This document shows positions 1 to 5,706 of a stretch of DNA of 10,478 nucleotides, in pieces. The notes beneath the pieces are model-generated. The model made no database searches. It had not been told where the DNA came from and saw nothing but the letters and a program-made list of their open reading frames with translations. Positions within the stretch are counted from its first letter, which is position 1; every line of letters starts with the position of its first letter. Made by a program: the position numbers and the translations under genes. Origin of the DNA: Chloroflexota bacterium (lineage in GTDB: Bacteria > Chloroflexota > Dehalococcoidia > Lucifugimonadales > Lucifugimonadaceae). Where the stretch lies: contig JAURLM010000128.1 of assembly GCA_030831265.1 (NCBI GenBank), positions 1 through 10,478 on the forward strand, in the 5' to 3' direction.

Positions 1-415
1 ACGAGCGTTGCAAGAGACTGGATTCTGCCGAATCCAAACTGGCACCAGGCTGGCACTCGCCACAGAGCGCCGCGGTCGGAAGCACCGTGCCTGCGTGACC
101 ATGTCAATGTGCGGAGACCGATTCTACAGTACCGGAGCCAGTTCGCCACAAATCCTGCCAGGAACAGCAAGACAAACCCATCACCCCGATAGCCCCTGGA
201 AGCACGCGACCATGAACGGAGACCCCAACAGCCCGGCTTTTCCGGATTCCTGAGAAAACACGCAGGCACTGTTGCGGAATTCCACACAACCACTGGCCTC
301 ACGGGGCATACAGAATAAGGTCTGACGCTCTGGCGTCTTACCCGCAACCACCCCTACCCCAATCCGGGGTCCTTTGACGCGCTCCGGACACGTTCTATCA
401 AACAGGGGTTGGAGA
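1..415. other. Upstream stretch with no convincing gene
   Basis: I see no supportable gene here. The longest open frame (8-253, +) would give an 81-residue protein of low-complexity composition with no recognisable motif or ribosome-binding site, and an equally open frame lies opposite it. Two small dyads occur just before the chemoreceptor gene: GACGC/GCGTC at 324-337 with a 4-nt loop, and ACCCC/GGGGT at 356-370 with a 5-nt loop. Neither has a T-run. The stretch may hold the promoter and leader of the chemoreceptor gene, but no -35/-10 pair with good spacing could be picked out. Confidence 0.5.
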
Positions 416-2053
416 ATGTCACTGGACTACCGCCAGCAACGCGCTGGCATCAATGGTGCGGCACTGCGGATGCAGCTCAAGATCGATGATGCCGATCTAC
501 AGTTCCGCAAGAACTGGACACGGTTCACCGAAGAACACGTAAACGCTCTCAAAGAGCTACGACCGCTCGCAGAGCAGCACGGCGACGCAATCGTCACTGA
601 CTTCTACGACCAGTCGTTCAAGTTCCCGGAATTCACAAAGGTCGTCCCCATCGCAGGTTCAAGTCGCGCTGCACTGGAGAATGCACAGAAGTCATACTTC
701 CTGGACCTGTTTTCCGGTGAGTACGGCTCCGGTTACGTGGACAAGCGCCTGACCATTGGTGCCGTTCATCACGTCCTTGGCGTTGGACCCAAGATGTTCG
801 TAGGAAGCTACGCCAACTACTTCCACTCGTTCATACCGATACTGATCAAGAAATACGGTAAGAAGCAGGACAAGCTGAACACCGCGCTACAGTCCTTCCT
901 GAAGATCACTTCAATGGACATGGCGATCGTGCTGAACTCGTATGTGCCCGGGTACATCAACGAGATCTCAGGCCAGGCGCAGGCTGTGATGAAGAAGGCC
1001 GAAGAATCCAAGGCGGCATCAGACACCATCCTTTCCGCCCTGGACGAGGTCGCCAACGCTATGGCACAGGTAGCCAAGGGCGCGACTGACCAGGCCACCA
1101 CGGCCCAGTCTGCCTCCAACTCCATGGAAAACCTTGCCGAGACACTGCAGAACATCAACACCGCAGCAACTGACCAGGCCGAGTCGCTCCAGAACGTGGC
1201 TGACCTCATGCAGCGATTGTCGAACTCGATCACGCAGATCAGGTCCAGTGTCGACCGTGGTGTCGAAGAGTCAAAAGCAGCCTCTGACAACTCCCGCAAC
1301 GGCAGTGACGTTGTTTCGGAGACGGTCGATGGGATGAAGAGAATCCGTGACCGGGTTCTTGAAGGCACTCAGCTAATCAACAGCCTCGGTGAAAATTCAT
1401 CGGAAATCGGCAAGATCGTCGGGGTCATCCAGGACATTGCCGACCAGACCAACCTGCTTGCGCTTAACGCCGCTATCGAGGCAGCACTCGCAGGAGACCA
1501 GGGCCGCGGATTCGCTGTGGTTGCTGAAGAAGTTCGCTCCCTTGCAGAACGGGTCGCCACGGCTACTACCGAGATTGACGGGCTGATCGGCAACGTCCGT
1601 GACGGCGTCAACGATTCGGTGGATGCCATGGAAAAGGCCACCAAGGACACTGATGCCGGGTCCGCAATGGCAGAACAGGCCGGACAGGCTCTTGCTGACA
1701 TCCTCGCAGCGGTCAACTCCGCAACTGAACAGGTCAGCAAGATTGGTGAAGCTTCAGCCGAAATGGACGAGATGACCCGGCAAGCTGTCGATGCCGTCAC
1801 GTCCGTGGCCGCTGTATCACAGGAGAACGCCGCATCCGCAACAGAAATGGTCAGCTTGAAAAACTCCGTGGCAGGCGCAGTCGAACAGTTTGCCGCGTAT
1901 TCAGAGCAAAACTCGGCTGCAGCTGAAGAGGTATCGGCATCGCTCGACAACGCAAGGGACCAGGCCAGCCAGATTGCTGAAGGCTCAACGGAAGTTGATG
2001 CCTCACTCAAGCAGTTGTACGCAAGTCTCCAGAGACTGGCACAGCTGACTTAA
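416..2053 (+). CDS. Soluble globin-coupled methyl-accepting chemotaxis protein (HemAT-like)
   Basis: This 545-residue protein has an N-terminal protoglobin domain (about residues 20-180) joined to an MCP signalling domain (about 200-545). No membrane segment is visible, so it should be a cytosolic receptor. The globin part shows FY at 63-64 and VHHVLG at 117-122. Tyr64 and His118 are 54 apart, matching the distal tyrosine to proximal histidine spacing of HemAT/DosC-type sensors, so heme binding and O2 (or NO/CO) sensing are likely. The MCP hairpin tip is clear (IADQTNLLALNAAIEAA, 341-357, then GRGFAVVAEEVRSLAER, 363-379), the site that contacts CheA and CheW. The usual AARAG reads AALAG (Leu358). 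There is no C-terminal NWETF-type tail. The ATG at 416 is chosen because AGGGG (404-408) lies 7 nt before it; a TTG at 374 in frame lacks this. No che genes are in the window, so it is an orphan receptor here. Confidence 0.9.
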   Translation: MSLDYRQQRAGINGAALRMQLKIDDADLQFRKNWTRFTEEHVNALKELRPLAEQHGDAIVTDFYDQSFKFPEFTKVVPIAGSSRAALENAQKSYFLDLFSGEYGSGYVDKRLTIGAVHHVLGVGPKMFVGSYANYFHSFIPILIKKYGKKQDKLNTALQSFLKITSMDMAIVLNSYVPGYINEISGQAQAVMKKAEESKAASDTILSALDEVANAMAQVAKGATDQATTAQSASNSMENLAETLQNINTAATDQAESLQNVADLMQRLSNSITQIRSSVDRGVEESKAASDNSRNGSDVVSETVDGMKRIRDRVLEGTQLINSLGENSSEIGKIVGVIQDIADQTNLLALNAAIEAALAGDQGRGFAVVAEEVRSLAERVATATTEIDGLIGNVRDGVNDSVDAMEKATKDTDAGSAMAEQAGQALADILAAVNSATEQVSKIGEASAEMDEMTRQAVDAVTSVAAVSQENAASATEMVSLKNSVAGAVEQFAAYSEQNSAAAEEVSASLDNARDQASQIAEGSTEVDASLKQLYASLQRLAQLT

Positions 2054-2069
2054 GGTTTTTTGTCAGGCA

Positions 2070-2109
2070 AATAAAACGGGCGAGCACCAATCTGCTCGCC
2101 CGTTTTATT
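2070..2109. terminator. Bidirectional intrinsic terminator between the chemoreceptor gene and the tRNA cluster
   Basis: A perfect 17-bp inverted repeat (2070-2086 with 2093-2109) encloses the 6-nt loop CCAATC. The core CGGGCGAGCA is GC-rich, and the outer stem is an A-tract on one side and TTTTATT on the other, so either strand gives a GC hairpin running into a U-rich tract. It begins 16 nt after the chemoreceptor stop codon and lies 10 nt from the 3' end of the minus-strand tRNA-Arg. It therefore probably ends both converging transcripts. Confidence 0.9.
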
Positions 2110-2119
2110 AATACGCATA

Positions 2120-2196
2120 TGGTGCGCTTGGCGGGATTCGAACCCACGACCTCAGCCTTCGCAGGGCTGCGCTCTATCCAGCTGAGCTACAAGCGC
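2120..2196 (-). tRNA. tRNA-Arg, anticodon GCG
   Basis: The minus strand folds into a full cloverleaf of 77 nt including an encoded CCA (2120-2122). The acceptor GCGCTTG pairs with CAAGCGC, the discriminator is A, the D-arm is GCTC/GAGC with GG in its loop, and the anticodon stem is CAGCC/GGCTG with loop CTGCGAA. The T-arm is GTGGG-TTCGAAT-CCCGC. The anticodon (2160-2162) is GCG, which reads CGC and CGT. The D-loop AGCTGGATA carries the A20-type arginine identity base. The T-stem has a U50·G64 wobble. It is the last tRNA of the cluster before the shared terminator. Most bacteria use ACG (modified to ICG) for this codon box, so the anticodon is notable. Confidence 0.96.
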
Positions 2197-2205
2197 CGGT
2201 ATATG

Positions 2206-2291
2206 TGGTGCCGAGGGAGAGATTCGAACTCTCACGTCCGTACGGACACTACGCCCTGAACGTAGCGCGTCTACCGTTTCGCCACCTCGGC
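2206..2291 (-). tRNA. tRNA-Leu, anticodon CAG
   Basis: This is a class II tRNA of 86 nt with encoded CCA (2206-2208). The acceptor GCCGAGG pairs fully with CCTCGGC and the discriminator is A, as expected for leucine. The anticodon stem is CTACG/CGTAG around TTCAGGG, giving anticodon CAG for codon CTG. The long variable arm has the stem GTCC/GGAC over the loop GTAC. The T-arm GAGAG-TTCGAAT-CTCTC is perfectly paired. It lies 9 nt upstream (minus strand) of tRNA-Arg, so the two are almost certainly co-transcribed. Confidence 0.96.
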
Positions 2292-2348
2292 TCAATCCAG
2301 TCAAAGCACCGTAGCCCGACCGCGGGCGCAACCGTGCAACAAGTCTGG

Positions 2349-2425
2349 TGGTGGGCGATGGGGGACTCGAACCCTCGACCTCTTGCGTGTGAAGCAAGCG
2401 CTCTAACCAGCTGAGCTAACCGCCC
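2349..2425 (-). tRNA. tRNA-Val, anticodon CAC
   Basis: The 77-nt cloverleaf includes an encoded CCA (2349-2351). The acceptor GGGCGGT pairs with ATCGCCC through one G·U, and the discriminator is A. The anticodon stem CTTGC/GCAAG holds the loop TTCACAC, giving CAC for the valine codon GTG. The T-loop is TTCGAGT. The T-stem GAGGG/CCCCC has an A50·C64 mismatch, so this gene carries one unpaired position in an otherwise normal structure. It is 57 nt from tRNA-Leu and in the same orientation. Confidence 0.95.
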
Positions 2426-2557
2426 GAGCATCCAATTGTACCCGGAGACAGCACGAATGTCGCAAGAGGAACCAGCAGACAGTGGCGAATCTTCGCGATA
2501 TTCCCTGGTGCCGAGGAGATGAGACTGGGCATCCAGGAGAGAAGACAGTTGGAAATA

Positions 2558-2633
2558 TGGTGGCGATGACGGGATTTGAACCTGTGACCTAACGCTTATG
2601 AAGCGTTCGCTCTAACCGCTGAGCTACATCGCC
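2558..2633 (-). tRNA. tRNA with CAT anticodon, probably elongator Met
   Basis: The 76-nt cloverleaf includes an encoded CCA (2558-2560). The acceptor GGCGATG pairs perfectly with CATCGCC, so the C1·A72 mismatch of a bacterial initiator tRNA is absent. The anticodon stem AACGC/GCGTT holds the loop TTCATAA with anticodon CAT. The T-arm ACAGG-TTCAAAT-CCCGT contains an A51·C63 mismatch. The most likely identity is elongator methionine. A tRNA-Ile2 whose C34 is converted to lysidine cannot be excluded from sequence alone. It is the tRNA closest to moaC, 92 nt downstream of that gene's stop codon on the same strand. Confidence 0.93.
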
Positions 2634-2725
2634 ACGGACCATTACGGTGACCAGTCTTCAATAGTAGCCATCGTCACTCGTCTCGGTCAACGTGAAATCA
2701 ACCGAACAAGCCGTGGTGTACAGGC

Positions 2726-3211
2726 CTATTCGGCGACAAAGTCTCCGCTTTTTCCACCGGATTTTCTCACCACCCGCACGGCATCTATGCGCATCCCTCG
2801 ATCAACCGCCTTGCACATGTCATAGACTGTCAGCCCTGCGACGGACGCCGCAGTCAACGCCTCCATCTCAACCCCGGTCTTCCACGCAGCACGCGCCGTT
2901 GCGGTGATCTCGATTCCTTCACCGGAAGCCATCTCTTCCAGGTCAACTGTGACCTGCGTCAGGGGAATCGGGTGACAGAGTGGAATCAGGTCAGCGGTTC
3001 TTTTTGCCGCTATCACCCCGGCAAGTCTTGCCACGCCAAGCACGTCGCCCTTCTCAAACCCGCCTTCACGGATCAGCTGCAGCGTCTCCGGCTTCATGAG
3101 CACCCGGCCCTTCGCCACCGCGACGCGCTCAGTGACATTCTTCGCGCCAACATCAACCATGCGTGCGGAGCCGGTTTCGTCAATATGGGATAGCTTGTTC
3201 GCCTCAGCCAT
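2726..3211 (-). CDS. moaC: Cyclic pyranopterin monophosphate synthase MoaC
   Basis: MoaC converts the product of MoaA (3',8-cyclo-GTP) to cyclic pyranopterin monophosphate in molybdenum cofactor synthesis, in the cytosol. The 161-residue length is normal. The protein opens with LSHIDETGSARMVDV (7-21) and carries the family blocks DLIPLCHPIPLT (74-85), GVEMEALTAAS (113-123), YDMCKAVD (130-137) and KSGGKSG (150-156). By alignment to E. coli MoaC with a shift of three, the catalytic residues are Lys54, His80, Glu115, Glu117, Asp131 and Lys134, all present. The ATG at 3211 has AGGA 8 nt upstream, lying within the end of rnhA. The rnhA stop is 2 nt before this ATG, so translation is probably coupled. 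moaC is last of the protein genes in the minus-strand block. No terminator is visible before the tRNAs. Confidence 0.97.
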   Translation of the reverse strand: MAEANKLSHIDETGSARMVDVGAKNVTERVAVAKGRVLMKPETLQLIREGGFEKGDVLGVARLAGVIAAKRTADLIPLCHPIPLTQVTVDLEEMASGEGIEITATARAAWKTGVEMEALTAASVAGLTVYDMCKAVDRGMRIDAVRVVRKSGGKSGDFVAE

Positions 3212-3213
3212 GT

Positions 3214-3705
3214 TCAGTTTCCTGCCGCCTGCGATGCCTCAAACTCTTTGTCTATCAGTGTCGGATTCTCTCGTGCCGCTGTGTTAGCCAGCACGTCACA
3301 CCGCTCATTTTCAACGTGCCCGGAGTGACCACGAACCCACTCAAACTGCACATCATGCCTGTCGACGGCATCCAGCAACCGCGACCAGAGGTCCGGGTTA
3401 AGCGCCATCTCTTTCTTGTTCCTGCGCCACCCGTTCGCCCGCCACTTCCTGGCCCAGCCTTTTTCGATCCCGTTCACAACATACTGGGAATCGGTACTGA
3501 GAATCACCCTGCAACGGCGTTTGAGCGATTCCAGCGCAACTATCGCCCCCAGCAGTTCCATCCGGTTGTTGGTCGTCATACGGAAACCGGCAGAAAATTC
3601 TTTTTCCTGGCCGTTCCAGATCAACAATGCGCCGTAACCGCCCGGACCGGGATTACCGATAGCCGAACCATCTGAATATGCCCTGACAGTCTTCTCAGTA
3701 CTCAA
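3214..3705 (-). CDS. rnhA: Ribonuclease HI
   Basis: RNase HI cuts the RNA strand of RNA-DNA hybrids, removing primers and R-loops. The 163-residue protein has the single-domain RNase H fold. It shows YSDGSAIGNPGPGGYG (10-25), NNRMELLGAI (46-55), STDSQYVVNGI (70-80) and GHSGHVENERCD (126-137). The active-site set is complete: Asp12, Glu50, Asp72 and Asp137, with His127 as the mobile histidine. The basic handle region (WARKWRANGWRRNKK, 84-98) is present, as in the E. coli enzyme. The start is a TTG at 3705, preceded by GAGG at 8 nt; no ATG or GTG is available early in the frame. It lies between moaA (30 nt gap) and moaC (2 nt gap), an unrelated function inside a molybdopterin block. Confidence 0.96.
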   Translation of the reverse strand: MSTEKTVRAYSDGSAIGNPGPGGYGALLIWNGQEKEFSAGFRMTTNNRMELLGAIVALESLKRRCRVILSTDSQYVVNGIEKGWARKWRANGWRRNKKEMALNPDLWSRLLDAVDRHDVQFEWVRGHSGHVENERCDVLANTAARENPTLIDKEFEASQAAGN

Positions 3706-3735
3706 ACTGACAGCCTCGAAGATGACTGGCTACAA

Positions 3736-4797
3736 CTAGCCGCCAATCTGGTACATCTCAATTTTCTTCCGGTCTTTACCGGCGGCCTTGTCAGACCAGT
3801 TCGTGTTCGCCTCACGCAACTCTGAATACCTGTCGCCTCGGTTCGACCACACCTTCGTAATAGCCGCAGCCAGGTCTTCATCGGACGCACCGCCACGGAG
3901 CAGACTCTTGAGATCGGTTCCGCCACTGGCAAACAGACAGGTGACCAGCCGGCCGTCCGTCGTCAGCCTTGCACGCGTGCAATCGCCACAGAACGGCATT
4001 GAGACGGACGCAATCACGCCAATCTCCCCGGTGCCATCTGCATACGCATACCGGGTGGCAACTTCGCCCCGGTAATTTGGCTCCAACGGCACGAGCGGGA
4101 ACTCAGCGGAGATTTTGCCGATTATCTCTTTCGCCGTCACCACGCGCTCGAGCTTCCAGCCGTTCCGGTTGCCGACGTCCATGAACTCGATAAACCGGAC
4201 GATGTGGCCTGTTCCCTTGAAATGCCGGGCGGTGTCGACAATCGTGTGGTCGTTGACGCCACGCTGGACAACGGTGTCTATCTTGATCGGGTTAAGGCCA
4301 ACCCGAACCGCTTCCTCGATCCCTTCGAGCGTACGGCCGACTCCGTACGGCCTGCCACTCATCTTCTTTGATATCTCGTCATCCAGCGTGTCCAGGCTGA
4401 CTGTAATGCGCTCAAGCCCGGCTGCTTTCAAATCCCCTGCCATCTGCTTCAGCAGAAAGCCGTTTGTGGTCAGGGCAATGTCATCAATGCCCTCGATACC
4501 AACCAGCTTTTCTATTAACGCAGGCAGTTGCGCGCGAACCAGTGGCTCACCGCCGGTGATCCGCAGCTTTGTCACGCCGAGACCTGCAAAGACGCGTGCT
4601 AGACGTTCTGTCTCCTCAAAAGACAAAATCTCCGGCTTTGGCAGGAATTCGTACCTGTCACCAAAGATTTCTGCCGGCATGCAGTATGTACAGCGGAAGT
4701 TACAGCGATCCGTAACTGAAATTCGCAAGTCGCGCATCGGCCGACCGAACTTGTCGGTCAGTGTCATAGCCCCGGATTGCTGAGTCGGCTGGGTCAT
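3736..4797 (-). CDS. moaA: GTP 3',8-cyclase MoaA (radical SAM)
   Basis: MoaA uses S-adenosylmethionine and two 4Fe-4S clusters to turn GTP into 3',8-cyclo-GTP, the substrate of MoaC. Counting from the ATG at 4797 (353 residues), the radical SAM motif CNFRCTYC is at 32-39 (Cys32, 36, 39) and the SAM-binding TGGEP is at 81-85. The C-terminal cluster cysteines are Cys270, Cys273 and Cys287 in FCGDC...VTCLF. The protein ends in the conserved Gly-Gly tail (352-353). The start is uncertain. A TTG at 4827 and an ATG at 4767 are also in frame, and none has a good ribosome-binding site. The 4767 start (343 residues) would begin just before DKFGRPMRDLRIS, where many homologues begin. It lies 96 nt downstream of rdgB and 30 nt upstream of rnhA. 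Confidence 0.96.
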   Translation of the reverse strand: MTQPTQQSGAMTLTDKFGRPMRDLRISVTDRCNFRCTYCMPAEIFGDRYEFLPKPEILSFEETERLARVFAGLGVTKLRITGGEPLVRAQLPALIEKLVGIEGIDDIALTTNGFLLKQMAGDLKAAGLERITVSLDTLDDEISKKMSGRPYGVGRTLEGIEEAVRVGLNPIKIDTVVQRGVNDHTIVDTARHFKGTGHIVRFIEFMDVGNRNGWKLERVVTAKEIIGKISAEFPLVPLEPNYRGEVATRYAYADGTGEIGVIASVSMPFCGDCTRARLTTDGRLVTCLFASGGTDLKSLLRGGASDEDLAAAITKVWSNRGDRYSELREANTNWSDKAAGKDRKKIEMYQIGG

Positions 4798-4893
4798 GGA
4801 TGAGATTCTGGCGCAGACGCCGTGCAAATGATTTTCACGACTACAAGTTTACCGCCGTACGCGTAAGTTCGATTCATCGGTCAATTGCGAACA

Positions 4894-5517
4894 TCAGCCT
4901 AGTATCTGCTGCAACACTGGAAGCATCTTACGGACGGCTACCCCACGGTGGCTCAATGCATCCTTAGCATCTCCAGAAAGTTCAGCAGTGGTCTTGGCTT
5001 GCGATGCGATCCAGAACACCGGGTCATAACCGAAGCCGTTTTTACCTATTGGCTGGTGAGCGATCGATCCTTCGACGACGCCTTCCTTTGTCTGCACGCC
5101 GCCGGGCACACCTGCACCGGCTATCGCCACCACAGCCCGGAACCGGGCTGTCCGCTTCCACCCGCGAACATCCTTCAATTCCTCAAGCAATTTCTGAACA
5201 CGCTGCTCATCTGTCAAACCCGGACCGCCATAGCGAGCAGACAGGACACCCGGACGCCCATCCAGTGCATCAACTTCCAGCCCGGAATCATCAGCCAGAA
5301 CCATTTCTCCAGTAAGTTTTGCGTACCCTTCGGCTTTCAGGACAGCATTGTCTTCATAGCTACTTCCCGTCTCCGCCACCTCATCCGCTACGCCCGTCGC
5401 ATCAAGCCCAACAAGATCAACCTTCAAATCACCTAACATCCTGCGAAACTCCCGAACTTTCCCGGGGTTTCGTGTCGCCAACACCAATCGTTTACGCATT
5501 TCGTCCACGTCTATCAT
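4894..5517 (-). CDS. rdgB: dITP/XTP pyrophosphatase (RdgB/HAM1 family)
   Basis: This enzyme hydrolyses non-canonical purine nucleoside triphosphates (dITP, ITP, XTP) to monophosphates, keeping deaminated bases out of DNA and RNA. The protein has up to 207 residues with the family signatures in order: ATRNPGKVREF (14-24), the substrate-binding TxNxxK-like loop; ADDSGLEVDALDGRPG (75-90) with the catalytic Asp76/Asp77 pair; GFGYDPVF (161-168); and SHRG (189-192). The start is ambiguous. The ATG at 5517 is directly abutted by AAGG. That same AAGG lies 9 nt before an in-frame GTG at 5508, and another ATG at 5499 gives the compact N-terminus (MRKRLVLATRN) usual in the family. It is first in the minus-strand block and is transcribed away from coxB. 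Confidence 0.96.
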   Translation of the reverse strand: MIDVDEMRKRLVLATRNPGKVREFRRMLGDLKVDLVGLDATGVADEVAETGSSYEDNAVLKAEGYAKLTGEMVLADDSGLEVDALDGRPGVLSARYGGPGLTDEQRVQKLLEELKDVRGWKRTARFRAVVAIAGAGVPGGVQTKEGVVEGSIAHQPIGKNGFGYDPVFWIASQAKTTAELSGDAKDALSHRGVAVRKMLPVLQQILG

Positions 5518-5558
5518 CCTTGTAAGTAGTTTCGGAACCCGTACACCTTCACAAAATC

Positions 5559-5586
5559 CTCATATTGGGGAAGACTTTCCTCACAA
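5559..5586 (-). promoter_or_regulatory. Possible sigma70-type promoter for the rdgB-moaA-rnhA-moaC block
   Basis: Read on the minus strand, TTGTGA (5586-5581) and TATGAG (5564-5559) are 16 nt apart and would start a transcript about 35 nt before the rdgB ATG. The hexamers match the TTGACA/TATAAT consensus only moderately. The call rests on this match and on its place in the divergent region. Confidence 0.25.
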
Positions 5587-5591
5587 AAACA

Positions 5592-5621
5592 TTGCGTGGC
5601 AAGAGTAGCCAATGCTATCCT
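5592..5621 (+). promoter_or_regulatory. Possible promoter for the cox operon
   Basis: TTGCGT (5592-5597) and TATCCT (5616-5621) are 18 nt apart, and a TG at 5613-5614 gives an extended -10 element. This would start transcription near 5628 and leave a leader of about 80 nt that contains the dyad at 5642-5659. The match is moderate and no other evidence supports it. Confidence 0.25.
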
Positions 5622-5641
5622 CACCCGGCTTGCGAAAATAT

Positions 5642-5659
5642 GCACAAGGTTTATTGTGC
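5642..5659. promoter_or_regulatory. Perfect 6+6 dyad before coxB (GCACAA-N6-TTGTGC)
   Basis: The two perfect 6-nt arms GCACAA (5642-5647) and TTGTGC (5654-5659) flank the spacer GGTTTA, forming an 18-bp palindrome that ends 47 nt before the coxB ATG. The geometry suits a homodimeric regulator. It could also form a small hairpin in the coxB leader. It does not match the FNR (TTGAT-N4-ATCAA) or CRP (TGTGA-N6-TCACA) consensus exactly, so no regulator is named. No T-run follows, so it is not a terminator. Confidence 0.4.
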
Positions 5660-5706
5660 CCCGTCAATCTAAGGCTTAGAACTACTAGAAACCGCTCGCA
5701 GACTAG

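Noticed and set aside
8..253. 81-codon open frame at the left end
   Set aside because: There is no ribosome-binding site, no hydrophobic or domain pattern, and an overlapping open frame on the other strand; it is indistinguishable from random GC-rich sequence.
356..370. ACCCC/GGGGT dyad before the chemoreceptor gene as an operator or terminator
   Set aside because: It has only five pairs, an odd loop and no T-run; such dyads are expected by chance in GC-rich sequence.
374..415. TTG at 374 as an upstream start of the chemoreceptor gene
   Set aside because: It has no ribosome-binding site, while the ATG at 416 has AGGGG at 7 nt; the extra 14 residues do not resemble globin-sensor sequence.
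817..2010. Two long minus-strand open frames (183 and 213 codons) opposite the chemoreceptor gene
   Set aside because: They are Ser/Ala-rich shadows of the MCP coiled-coil codons, with no motif or ribosome-binding site; the plus strand encodes a clear protein family.
2558..2633. Initiator tRNA-fMet
   Set aside because: The first acceptor pair is G-C, not the C1·A72 mismatch of bacterial initiators, and the anticodon stem lacks the three G-C pairs next to the loop.
3163..3675. 170-codon plus-strand open frame opposite rnhA and the start of moaC
   Set aside because: It is antisense to RNase HI with a complete active site; no family features are visible in the shadow frame.
4115..4783. 222-codon plus-strand open frame opposite moaA
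   Set aside because: It is antisense to a fully conserved MoaA with all cluster cysteines; the translation is Ser/Arg/Pro-rich with no recognisable domain.
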